Below, in pieces: positions 36,204 to 44,769 of a stretch of 64,000 bases of DNA (position 1 is the stretch's first letter; every line of letters starts with the position of its first letter). This stretch comes from Flavobacterium sp. RSP15. Lineage in GTDB: Bacteria; Bacteroidota; Bacteroidia; Flavobacteriales; Flavobacteriaceae. The position numbers and the translations under genes are program-made. The stretch is taken from the NCBI RefSeq assembly GCF_003968755.1, contig NZ_RYDL01000003.1, positions 124,001 through 188,000 of the forward strand, given 5' to 3'. Below the pieces are notes generated by a model. That model did no database searches. It was given only the letters and a program-made list of their open reading frames with translations, and was not told the origin of the DNA.

Positions 36204-37061
36204 CTACTTAACGATCCATAAAGGCATTTCTAAATCTTGATTAAAAAGCTCTTCGGTAACGCTTCCTACCAGTAAAGAAGAGAATGTGTTTCTACCTTTG
36301 TCCCCAACAATAATAAGATCAACCTTCGAGGCTTCCGCTTTAGAACGTAGTTTTTCTGCAACCCCACTACCTTTTCCAGGAATAATTTCAGTGGTTAAGT
36401 CCCCTTTGTATCCAACCTTTCTTATGAATTTATCGAATTTTTCTTTTAGATGATTCTCTATTTTTATATTCAGATGTTCTTTTGGAATATACGGCGAAAA
36501 TTGTAAAGGTATATTATAAACATGCACTGCTTTTACTGTAGTTTTCAAAGTTTTTTGCAAATTTTCAGCCACTTTAAAAACTTTGTTGGAAGCACTAGAA
36601 AAATCTGTTCCCGCCCAAATATTGGTAATAAGCGGTTTCGCATTTTTAGGGATAGACAAAATATTGCATTTAAGCATACGTAATAATTTCCCACTAACGA
36701 CTCCAGTTCCTTTGATCTTGTTTTTATTTCCAATTAAAGCCAACTGAATCTCATATTTATTAACAATATAATTGATTAGAGATTCCGAATAAGGATCTTC
36801 TGAAATAAGTACTTCCCAATCTGTTGACGAGGTGAATTTTTCCTCAACCTTTTCATTTAACTCATTACCAATTATTTCATCAAGATTAATATCTTTTAAC
36901 TGTTCTTCAAATAATTCAGAGATTTCATGCTTTTTGATATTATGAACAAAATACACTTTTTTAACCTTAAGAGTTTCTGCAATAAAAGAGGCATATTCAA
37001 TTAAAGTACTGTCAATATCAGAGAGGTCTAAGGCGACCAAGATGTTTTTTATTTCAGTCAT
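36204..37061 (-). CDS. Tandem universal stress protein
   Basis: A 285-residue protein with two UspA-like domains, residues 1-140 and 150-285. The first begins NILVALDLSDIDSTLIEYA. The second contains NIWAGTDFSSASNKVFKVAE and the nucleotide-binding loop region VDLIIVGDKGRNTFSSLLVGSV, close to the ATP-binding G-2x-G-9x-G(S/T) pattern. It starts only 8 bp after the end of the BCCT transporter gene and is probably translated from the same mRNA, so it may modulate that transporter or respond to osmotic stress. Confidence 0.9.
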   Translation of the reverse strand: MTEIKNILVALDLSDIDSTLIEYASFIAETLKVKKVYFVHNIKKHEISELFEEQLKDINLDEIIGNELNEKVEEKFTSSTDWEVLISEDPYSESLINYIVNKYEIQLALIGNKNKIKGTGVVSGKLLRMLKCNILSIPKNAKPLITNIWAGTDFSSASNKVFKVAENLQKTLKTTVKAVHVYNIPLQFSPYIPKEHLNIKIENHLKEKFDKFIRKVGYKGDLTTEIIPGKGSGVAEKLRSKAEASKVDLIIVGDKGRNTFSSLLVGSVTEELFNQDLEMPLWIVK

Positions 37062-37069
37062 TATTAGTG

Positions 37070-38695
37070 CTATTTAATGGTTTTTTGTTGTTTATTATTT
37101 TGCTTATTAACGATGTCAGAAACTATTTCTTCATAATTTTCAAGTTCTTTTTGGGATTCGCGCTTTTTTAGTTTCTTCAAATCTTCATCTAAACCTTTAT
37201 AGAGGGAGAAGCACATGACTATCAGAATCAAGGCAAAAGGCAGTCCGGTCACAATAGTAGCCGTTTGAAGTGCCTGCAATCCGCCACCAATTAAAAGAAC
37301 TGCTGCAATTCCACCTTCTGCCAAGGCCCAAAAGATTCTTTGTCCTACAGGTGCGTCTATTTTTCCTCCGGAGGTTAAATTATCTACCACTAAAGACCCC
37401 GAATCTGAAGAAGTAATAAAGAATCCTGCAATTAAAATTATTGCAATAATATTAAGAATAAAAGCAAAAGGGTAATCTTCCAAAAACACGAATAAGGCTG
37501 TGGCAATATTATCATTCACAGCATTTGCTATAGTATTATCACCAAGAATTGCTTTATGTATGGCTGTACTTCCAAAAGCGGAGATCCAGAAAAAAGTTAC
37601 TATAGAAGGTACTAATAAAACACCCAAAATAAATTCCCGTACTGTACGCCCTTTCGAAATACGTGCAATAAACATTCCTACAAAAGGAGACCAAGCAATC
37701 CACCATCCCCAGTAAAAAATGGTCCAAGCGTTTTGCCAGTTGCCACCGGTATAACTTTCTGTCCAAGTGGCTACTTCAAGGAAACTGGATAAGTAATTCC
37801 CTGTATTTTGTATGAAAGATTCAAAAATAAAGATTGTAGGCCCTAAAAGCACTACAATTACAAGAAAGAGGACTGCTACTATCATATTCCATTCACTCAA
37901 AACTCTCACCCCTTTATCTACTCCCAAAACTACGGAAACGGTAGCAATCAAGGTTATACCGGCAATTAGAAGAATTTGGGTTTGTACTCCGCTATTTATA
38001 TCAAACAGATGATTTAAACCTGCTGCAATTTGTTGAACTCCCATTCCTAATGAAGTAGCTAGACCAAATAAAGTGGCAAGTACCGCGAAGATATCTATGG
38101 CATCCCCAATTTTACCATAAATTCTATCTCCTAAATAAGGATAAAAAATTGATCTGATAGTAAGTGGAAGCCCCCGAGAATAGGTGAAATATGCCAAGGA
38201 TAATCCAACCAAGGCATAAACTGCCCAGGCATGAAAGCCCCAATGCAAAAAGGTAAAGCTCATAGCTTCCTTAGCAGCTTCAGCGGTTCCTCCTTTCGCC
38301 ATTGGCGGACTTAAAAAATGATAAACTGGCTCTGAAATACTCCAAAACAAAAGTCCAATTCCCATTCCCGCACTAAATAACATTGCAAACCAAGAAAGTG
38401 TTTTAAATTCAGGTTTCGCATTTTGTCCTCCAATCCTTAAATGGCCAAATTTACTAAATGCCAGATAAATCATAAATATCAGAAAAATATTTATGCTTAA
38501 TATGAAAAACCAACCTGCCTTATTTGCAACAAACTCCTGGGTCGCTGTAAAAATATGTTCAGCCCCTGCTTTAAACATAAGGGTTAATGTTGTGACGATG
38601 ATGACGATAATCGCTGATGTAAAAAACACAGGACCATTCACTTCTAACCCAAAAATGGATTTTCTCTCATCACTCCGTATAATTTTCTTAGCCAT
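37070..38695 (-). CDS. BCCT-family betaine/carnitine/choline transporter
   Basis: A 541-residue inner-membrane transporter with 12 predicted helices. The signature tryptophan-rich segment FYWGWWIAWSPFVGMFIA followed by RISKGRTVREF is diagnostic of BCCT carriers (BetP, OpuD, CaiT, BetT). The N-terminal half contains MLFSAGMGIGLLFWSISEP, whose glycine-rich GMGIG stretch is typical of Na-coupled betaine carriers. The C-terminal tail is short and charged (LKKLKKRESQKELENYEE), possibly regulatory. It sits between an outer-membrane protein gene and a universal stress gene on the same strand, suggesting an osmolyte uptake unit. Confidence 0.93.
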   Translation of the reverse strand: MAKKIIRSDERKSIFGLEVNGPVFFTSAIIVIIVTTLTLMFKAGAEHIFTATQEFVANKAGWFFILSINIFLIFMIYLAFSKFGHLRIGGQNAKPEFKTLSWFAMLFSAGMGIGLLFWSISEPVYHFLSPPMAKGGTAEAAKEAMSFTFLHWGFHAWAVYALVGLSLAYFTYSRGLPLTIRSIFYPYLGDRIYGKIGDAIDIFAVLATLFGLATSLGMGVQQIAAGLNHLFDINSGVQTQILLIAGITLIATVSVVLGVDKGVRVLSEWNMIVAVLFLVIVVLLGPTIFIFESFIQNTGNYLSSFLEVATWTESYTGGNWQNAWTIFYWGWWIAWSPFVGMFIARISKGRTVREFILGVLLVPSIVTFFWISAFGSTAIHKAILGDNTIANAVNDNIATALFVFLEDYPFAFILNIIAIILIAGFFITSSDSGSLVVDNLTSGGKIDAPVGQRIFWALAEGGIAAVLLIGGGLQALQTATIVTGLPFALILIVMCFSLYKGLDEDLKKLKKRESQKELENYEEIVSDIVNKQNNKQQKTIK

Positions 38696-38755
38696 AAAAC
38701 ATATTGTTTTTAATTTAATTTATTTTTTTTAGCACTCTCTGCATTATTTTTAAAC

Positions 38756-39907
38756 CTAAAAATAGTAGCCTACATTAATATTAAATCTTGCTTCCCACTT
38801 AGCATCAGGGTTTCCTTTAGCAAAATCATCTACAAAATTACCACCAAGCCAAGAATGATTATATCCTGCAGCGTAATCAATATATGTGTATACACTACCC
38901 GCAGAGATTAAAACTCCAGTTACATTCATATATGAATCTGTAAATCCTTCGGCTTTTTTCTCCATATAGGAAAAATCATTATAAAACTGTAAATTTGAAA
39001 TAGGTCCTAATGCTACAGGAACATTTCTTGATATTCCTAAAGTGTACATATTAAAATCAGCCGCAACTTCATAAGGCGCTCCATACGCAGCCATTGTAAC
39101 TACATCTCTAGACTCCCCTTCAGTATTCTCAGGATTATGTGATGCTGTTATAAATTGAGCTTTTCCATTCCATTTCCCCTTAGTAATTTCATAATGTACA
39201 GCAAATGCACTATGATCTCCCACTTCTTCGGTATCAAGATTATATAAGCCGCCGTATTGTAGGGAAAGACCAAATCTACTTGCGGTTTCTTTTCCAAATT
39301 TGTAAATAATTTTTCCGTTAAATTGATTTACTTCCTTGTTTCTACCGGCGATATCATAAGCATATCGGCTTGGAGAAACTTCTGAATTACTTCCAAAGCT
39401 ATATTCTTCCGCGTTTTTGAAAAATGCTAGTTGATATTCGAATTTTTCTCCTGTATGCATGTACTTAACACCCATATCATGGTCATCTTCCAACCCGACA
39501 TAATATGTCATATTGAAAAACCAGTTGTTTGAATTGTATTGTTGAATACCGAAAGGCACTTGTGTTAACCCAACTTGAATTTGATCCTGTTCAGTAAAAT
39601 TGTAACCAAGCCAACCCTGTTTTAGGAATCCACCACCAAACTCTTCCGAATACAGCCTGTATTCGGCATCAAAAAATATTCCCTTGTAAGCACCTTTTGC
39701 ATTTATTCTGAACATATCATATCCAAAATCGCCTCCGCGTTTTTTCTGACCCTCTTTCCAAGAGGACAAATTATAATTGAAACGCAATGCTCCGCCAATT
39801 TCGAGTTCTGGTTTGTCCTGAGCCATTGTAGGAAATGCAAATAGAATTGTTAAAATCGAAAGATAAAGAGTTTTCGATAATTGTAAATGAGTAATTTTTT
39901 CTAACAT
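38756..39907 (-). CDS. Outer-membrane beta-barrel protein (porin-like)
   Basis: A 383-residue protein from the ATG at 39907. A signal peptide (LYLSILTILFAFPTMAQ) is followed by alternating beta-strand patterns through to the C-terminus, which ends in aromatic residues (NINVGYYF) as barrels do. Segments such as FDAEYRLYSEEF and KYMHTGEKFEYQLAFF read like porin strands. A longer frame from 39988 would add 27 residues before the signal and is unlikely. Its gene leads the BCCT-universal stress protein operon, so it may provide outer-membrane passage for the same solute. Confidence 0.72.
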   Translation of the reverse strand: MLEKITHLQLSKTLYLSILTILFAFPTMAQDKPELEIGGALRFNYNLSSWKEGQKKRGGDFGYDMFRINAKGAYKGIFFDAEYRLYSEEFGGGFLKQGWLGYNFTEQDQIQVGLTQVPFGIQQYNSNNWFFNMTYYVGLEDDHDMGVKYMHTGEKFEYQLAFFKNAEEYSFGSNSEVSPSRYAYDIAGRNKEVNQFNGKIIYKFGKETASRFGLSLQYGGLYNLDTEEVGDHSAFAVHYEITKGKWNGKAQFITASHNPENTEGESRDVVTMAAYGAPYEVAADFNMYTLGISRNVPVALGPISNLQFYNDFSYMEKKAEGFTDSYMNVTGVLISAGSVYTYIDYAAGYNHSWLGGNFVDDFAKGNPDAKWEARFNINVGYYF

Positions 39908-39988
39908 ATATTTATTAAAAAAGTTAATTAACAGTGTATAAAGTAATAGAATGCTTTTACGATGAATGCAGTAATTTTTTTTAATCAC

Positions 39989-40589
39989 TGATCATCTATT
40001 ATTGTGCAAATAATTGCAAACAAAATCATTGTAAACACTATTGGATAAATACCATTGCAGGTATTGTAAAAAAAACTTGAATAAGTAGATGATTAAAGGT
40101 CTTCAATCAGAATCAACCTGTTTGATCAGAAGCAGTCTTAAAAAAGTAAAATATTAATGTACAAAAGTAGTCAAAATAGAAGGTTAAGCCCCTAAAAATA
40201 AAAAGATCAATTAATTTTAGAGAATTTCATACTAATAAAAGTCAAAAAACACACAATGTATGTTTTTATTGCTAAAAAAAAGTCGTTTTAATAACTCTAA
40301 AACTGTAAATCGAACCAATGAAATGAACTATCGTCATAAAAAAACGTAACCCTATACGTTTAAATGTTCAATCATTCTAGAATCTGATGTAATTCTCTTT
40401 TGGTCTTTTTAAATAGAAAGACATCCCCTTTCTTCAAAGATATTCAACCCAATGGGAATATTTATTGAGGACTTCGATCAACTATTTTTTGTTTAGTCAC
40501 AAAAAAGCTTTTCGATACGATTTGGTACTCAACGGACCTACACCAATAGATTTCGGGAAGATTACCTACGGGTAATAAAAAACATTGCA
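39989..40589. other. Intergenic region, about 600 bp, possible gene debris
   Basis: This holds the promoter side of the porin operon and otherwise no intact gene. Plus-strand codons from about 40420 to 40576 read 53 open codons without a start, ending KAFRYDLVLNGPTPIDFGK and ITYG before a TAA at 40574. The composition looks protein-like but I do not recognise it. Confidence 0.35.
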
Positions 40590-41504
40590 CTAGTTTTCTA
40601 GCTCCACAACCTCGACCTTAATTGCAACAGAATAAGCATTTGGTATGATTTTTTTTCCATGAGCATTGGCATATACTTTAGTAAATTCAGCACCAAAATA
40701 TAAAATAATGGCCGAATAATACACCCAAATCAAAATAATTATTACAGAACCCGCGGCACCATAAACCGTGGCAACGGTAGAACTTCCTAAATAAAAACCA
40801 ATGGCAAATTTGCCAAACATAAAGAAAAAAGAAGTAAAACTGGATCCTACTAAGGCATCTTTCCAAGCAATGTTTCCATCAGGCAAAGTCTTGAATATAA
40901 TAGCAAATAACATCGCTGTAGTTGCGAATAATATTAAAATATTAAAAACATAAAATAGATAAACTGTTGTGTCAGGAAAATAAATAAGTAATCTGGTATT
41001 TATCACATCCATCACTGTATTAACCATCAAGCTGACCATTAATAAAAAACCAACAGAAGCAATCATAGAAAATGACATAAGTCTGTTTGTAATAAATTTC
41101 AAAATCCCTTTATTCGGTTTTGCTTTTAAACCCCAAATATAATTGATCGAACTTTGTATTTCGGCAAAAACACCCGAGGCACCAATCAGGAGCATGATTC
41201 CACCAAAAACAGCTGCAAATGTGTTGCTGTTAGACAATTCAATGTTCTTAATAGTTTCTTGTATTTGAATTGCAGCTTCGTTCCCAACCATTCCATTAAT
41301 CTGGCTAAAAAACCGTCCCGTAACGGCTTCTCTACCAAAGAAAAAACTAAAAATCGACATTATAATAATCAACAATGGCGGAAGTGAAAATATAGTGTAA
41401 TACGACAATGATGCACTTAATTTAATGGCATTATCATCATCAAATTCTTGATAGGTGCGTTTTAATAATCCCCAACTAGTCTGGGCTAATTTTTTATGCT
41501 TCAT
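40590..41504 (-). CDS. YihY/BrkB-family membrane protein
   Basis: A 304-residue inner-membrane protein with six predicted helices. The family wording is clear: KLSASLSYYTIFSLPPLLII near the N-terminus, GGIMLLIGASGVFAEIQSS in the middle, and YYSAIILYFGAEFTKVYA at the end. YihY/BrkB proteins were once called ribonuclease BN, but that activity belongs to another gene; their function is unsettled. The ATG at 41504 (MKHKKLAQTSWGLLKRTYQEF, a typical N-terminus) is preferred over one 87 nt upstream that adds an unrelated low-complexity segment. Confidence 0.9.
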   Translation of the reverse strand: MKHKKLAQTSWGLLKRTYQEFDDDNAIKLSASLSYYTIFSLPPLLIIIMSIFSFFFGREAVTGRFFSQINGMVGNEAAIQIQETIKNIELSNSNTFAAVFGGIMLLIGASGVFAEIQSSINYIWGLKAKPNKGILKFITNRLMSFSMIASVGFLLMVSLMVNTVMDVINTRLLIYFPDTTVYLFYVFNILILFATTAMLFAIIFKTLPDGNIAWKDALVGSSFTSFFFMFGKFAIGFYLGSSTVATVYGAAGSVIIILIWVYYSAIILYFGAEFTKVYANAHGKKIIPNAYSVAIKVEVVELEN

Positions 41505-41799
41505 CTTAAAGTTATTTTTATTCTCTTTGAAAAAAGAAAAATTCACTGTTATATTCTCATTTATTAATCCAAAAAAGTAAAACCTGATCATTATATCAAA
41601 ACTGATGCTTTCAAAATTACAAAGATATTGGATGTCAATTCAAAATGAAATTTATATAATTCCCATAAAAAAACAGCTATTAAAAAATCATTGTAGGTAA
41701 AACAAATCAAATTTTAAGTCTTTATTAACCCATGCCGATCTATTAATGATTATTTTTATACAAATATTTAATCGCTTATTTAAGACAAACAGATAAATT

Positions 41800-42573
41800 A
41801 TGGAAAATAATACACGAAGAAATTTTTTAAAAAAAACAGCCCTATTGTCTACAGGTACAATTATTGGATCTGGTTTATTCAATGCTGCATTTGCTGCCCA
41901 ACCAGTACTGCAAATTGACGATCTACCCTACGAAGCAGCTGTAACAGATACTCCTGGAACCTACAGTCTTCCTAAATTAGGTTACAGTTATCACGGATTA
42001 GAGCCTCATATTGACAAAGCTACAATGGAAATTCACTATAGTAAACACCATCAAGCTTATGTGACAAATTTGAATAAAGCCATTGATACTTTGGATAAAA
42101 ACTTAATTGATTATTCGAAATCTTTAGAAAGTATCTTTGAAAAAATGTCTAAATTCCCAGAAGCCATTCGGAATAACGGAGGCGGACATTACAATCACAG
42201 CTTGTTTTGGAGTTTGATGAAACCTAATGGTGGCGGTACTCCAAAAGGTAAATTGGCAGCAGCCATAACCACAACTTTTGGTTCTTTTGATGAATTCAAG
42301 AAACAATTCAGTGATGCATCTATGAAACGATTTGGTTCCGGTTGGGCTTGGTTAGTAGTGCAAGACGGAAAATTAGTAATAGGCTCTACGGCAAACCAAG
42401 ACAATCCTTTGATGCGATTACGAGGGAAGGGACTTAAAGGGAAACCCGTTTTAGCTTTAGATGTCTGGGAACATGCGTATTATCTTAAAAATCAAAACCG
42501 AAGAGCTGATTATATAAACTCCTTTTGGAATGTAGTCGATTGGGATGCCGCCGAAAATTTATTTAATTCTTAA
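41800..42573 (+). CDS. Fe/Mn superoxide dismutase with Tat signal
   Basis: A 257-residue superoxide dismutase. A twin-arginine motif (TRRNFLKK, residues 5-12) and hydrophobic segment ending NAAFAAQP predict Tat export after cofactor loading in the cytoplasm. The enzyme domain covers residues 50-255. Metal ligands lie in [13 protein letters not shown] (first His), [14 protein letters not shown] (second His), and [12 protein letters not shown] (Asp and His). The mature protein would guard the periplasm or cell surface. Cytosolic enzymes of this family normally start directly at the YELPxLPY segment (here [19 protein letters not shown]), so about 48 extra residues precede the enzyme. Confidence 0.93.
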   Translation: MENNTRRNFLKKTALLSTGTIIGSGLFNAAFAAQPVLQIDDLPYEAAVTDTPGTYSLPKLGYSYHGLEPHIDKATMEIHYSKHHQAYVTNLNKAIDTLDKNLIDYSKSLESIFEKMSKFPEAIRNNGGGHYNHSLFWSLMKPNGGGTPKGKLAAAITTTFGSFDEFKKQFSDASMKRFGSGWAWLVVQDGKLVIGSTANQDNPLMRLRGKGLKGKPVLALDVWEHAYYLKNQNRRADYINSFWNVVDWDAAENLFNS

Positions 42574-42582
42574 AAATAATAA

Positions 42583-42619
42583 AAGCCCTGAATTTGAAAG
42601 AAGGATTCAGGGTTTTTTA
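42583..42619 (+). terminator. Terminator after the superoxide dismutase gene
   Basis: CCCTGAAT pairs with ATTCAGGG around a 10-nt loop, followed by Ts. Confidence 0.8.
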
Positions 42620-42765
42620 TTTAAAAAAAAGGATCCTTGAGACTTGATTTTTTAATAATTATACGTTAGAAATCCGGACTGTTCAATATTAAAAAAACCA
42701 ATACTAATTAAAAGTAATATCTGTGTTAAACTAAAAAACAGAAGTTAAAATTACGAAAAAAAGTA

Positions 42766-42773
42766 TAGCTTTG
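42766..42773 (+). promoter_or_regulatory. Candidate -7 element for the LETM1-related gene
   Basis: TAGCTTTG fits TAnnTTTG, 18 nt before the ATG at 42792. Its last three bases are the TTG that would open a longer frame, which argues against that longer start. Confidence 0.5.
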
Positions 42774-42791
42774 TATCTTCAAATTAAAGCA

Positions 42792-43991
42792 ATGATTAAC
42801 CCTTCAGCATCAGGTTGGATAGATAAATTTTTTATTGAACAAAAGTTTTCAAAAGAAACAGTTTCAAAAACTACCGATACATTTTATCAAAAAGTTAGAG
42901 AAACAGGTTTTATATATGGACATATCATTGCATTTGAAACTGTAGCACCTATTGAAACTAAGGGTTGGTTCAAAGAAGAGATTTCAAAAGTCGCACTTTT
43001 AAATACTTTGTTTGCAATTTTTTGTTTAACAAATGAAGATATCAGCCCTGATAATTTTATTAAAAAAGCAGTTACTTTTTACAATCAAATGAATCCGCAA
43101 GGCTTTAACCTATTTAAAAAAATACTCCCAAAGAATTCTCCTGCTTTAACTTTAGAAAAAATAATTGATGAGCGTGTTCAAACAAATGATAGCATCATCA
43201 GTAAAAATTTTTCCCACCTAGTCACTAATGCCTTATTATTTATTGATGTTTTGGCCTTTCGTCAATACTTAATTCATGGTGAAATTCCAGAAAAGTATTT
43301 AAAAAAGATCGAGGAAACTATTGTAAATGTAGTCACACTTGCTTTAAAAATTAAAACAAAAAAATCTCAATATGATGATTTATTAATCAAGCTTTTTGAA
43401 GCTTCTATTCGCTATAGTAAATTTTCTAAGGTATCAGTACAAAACTTAGAGACACTTGAACTGGATTATTTTTCAAACGACTTAGAAAAATACTATTTGA
43501 TAGATCTTGCAGGAATGGCTTTATGGAGTGATGGAGAAATTGAAGATAATGAGGCTTATTTTTTGCATTCACTTGCTAAAACGGTTTCGATTCCGGATGG
43601 TTTTTCGGATGAAAGTATCCGCAGTACGAATGCCTTTATTACAAAACATAAAAAGGAAATTCCTTATTTTAATTATTCAAATCCAGTAAAACATTTTTAT
43701 GATCAAACGACTCAAAGTGTGGTTACTCTTATTAGTCGTAATAAGAATAGATTGTCAAAGGAAATCGCACAAAGCAAGGAGTTAATGGTACTATTAGCCT
43801 ACTCTACTCGCCGTGATTTAGACGAGAAAGAGAAGAAAAAAGTAAAGAAACAACTATTGGAAATTTGTAAAACCATTCCGTCATTGACTATCTTTCTTCT
43901 TCCCGGCGGTAGCTTATTGCTGCCTATTTTAATTAAATTTATACCTCAATTACTACCCTCCGCTTTTAACGAAAATCTTGATAGCGAATAA
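42792..43991 (+). CDS. LETM1-related protein with TerB-like segment
   Basis: A 399-residue cytoplasmic protein, mostly helical. The C-terminus (IFLLPGGSLLLPILIKFIPQ, then LLPSAF) matches the short motif shared with mitochondrial LETM1, where it follows a membrane segment and contacts ribosomes. A mid-region segment (LIDLAGMALWSDGEIEDNEA) has the acidic pattern of TerB-like domains. Proteins with this combination in Flavobacteria have been called LETM1-related biofilm-associated proteins; that name is recalled, not checked. No transmembrane helix of useful length is visible apart from the final hydrophobic stretch. Function unknown. Confidence 0.65.
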   Translation: MINPSASGWIDKFFIEQKFSKETVSKTTDTFYQKVRETGFIYGHIIAFETVAPIETKGWFKEEISKVALLNTLFAIFCLTNEDISPDNFIKKAVTFYNQMNPQGFNLFKKILPKNSPALTLEKIIDERVQTNDSIISKNFSHLVTNALLFIDVLAFRQYLIHGEIPEKYLKKIEETIVNVVTLALKIKTKKSQYDDLLIKLFEASIRYSKFSKVSVQNLETLELDYFSNDLEKYYLIDLAGMALWSDGEIEDNEAYFLHSLAKTVSIPDGFSDESIRSTNAFITKHKKEIPYFNYSNPVKHFYDQTTQSVVTLISRNKNRLSKEIAQSKELMVLLAYSTRRDLDEKEKKKVKKQLLEICKTIPSLTIFLLPGGSLLLPILIKFIPQLLPSAFNENLDSE

Positions 43992-43993
43992 AA

Positions 43994-44022
43994 AAAGCCA
44001 CTAAAAGCGGCTTTAATTTAGT
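43994..44022. terminator. Weak terminator between convergent genes
   Basis: AAAGCC and GGCTTT pair around ACTAAAAGC, followed by a broken T-run. Weaker than the others in this window. Confidence 0.5.
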
Positions 44023-44036
44023 ACAAATTTGGGGGA

Positions 44037-44672
44037 TTAAAATTTCAACTGATAGACTTCATCCAAATCTTTTTCGGAACTGATATTTACCTCTAAATCC
44101 GTTACAAAACCGGAATTAAGACCATAAGCCCATCCGTGTAAGGTTAAGTCCTGACCATTTCGCCATGCTGCCTGAACAATTGAAGTTTTAGCCAAATCAA
44201 AAACTTGTTCTTTAACATTCAATTCTACAAAAGTGTTGAATCGCTCTGTTTCATCTAAAATAGAATCTAAGTAGGCACTGTGCAAACGATAGACATCTTT
44301 TATGTGACGAATCCAGTTGTCAATGATACCTATAGAATCATTACCCATCGCTGCCTTGACACCGCCGCAACCATAATGACCGCATACCAGTACATGTTTC
44401 ACTTTCAATACATTTACTGCATAATCCAGTACACTCAACATATTCATATCTGAATGAACCACCATATTAGCAATATTTCTATGAACAAAAACTTCGCCTG
44501 GTTTAGCTCCTACAATTTCATTTGCAGGAACCCTGCTATCAGAACAACCTATCCATAATAAGGGTGGTGTTTGTCCTTTGGCCAAGTCTTCAAAATAATT
44601 AGGATCAGAAGCCAAAGATGTTTCTACCCATTTTTTATTATTTTCCAGTATTTTTTTATAAAAATCACTCAT
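44037..44672 (-). CDS. can: Beta-carbonic anhydrase
   Basis: Interconverts CO2 and bicarbonate. The 211-residue chain has the zinc ligands C43 (CSDSR, with the D45/R47 dyad), H99 and C102 (GHYGCGG). The C-terminal GWAYGLNSGFVTDLEV is typical of the Can-type clade. It lies 97 bp downstream of the SulP transporter gene on the same strand, a pairing known for bicarbonate uptake systems, so the enzyme probably works on carbon delivered by that carrier. Confidence 0.95.
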   Translation of the reverse strand: MSDFYKKILENNKKWVETSLASDPNYFEDLAKGQTPPLLWIGCSDSRVPANEIVGAKPGEVFVHRNIANMVVHSDMNMLSVLDYAVNVLKVKHVLVCGHYGCGGVKAAMGNDSIGIIDNWIRHIKDVYRLHSAYLDSILDETERFNTFVELNVKEQVFDLAKTSIVQAAWRNGQDLTLHGWAYGLNSGFVTDLEVNISSEKDLDEVYQLKF

Positions 44673-44769
44673 AATCGTTGTGTACTTATTTTGTTTATAT
44701 CCTTACTTAGTTACAAATTAATGCTTTGTAAAGGACTCATTTTTAAATTTATTAGTGCGAAATTAATTT

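Noticed and set aside
39908..39988. Longer start of the porin-like gene
   Set aside because: It would place 27 residues before a normal signal peptide.
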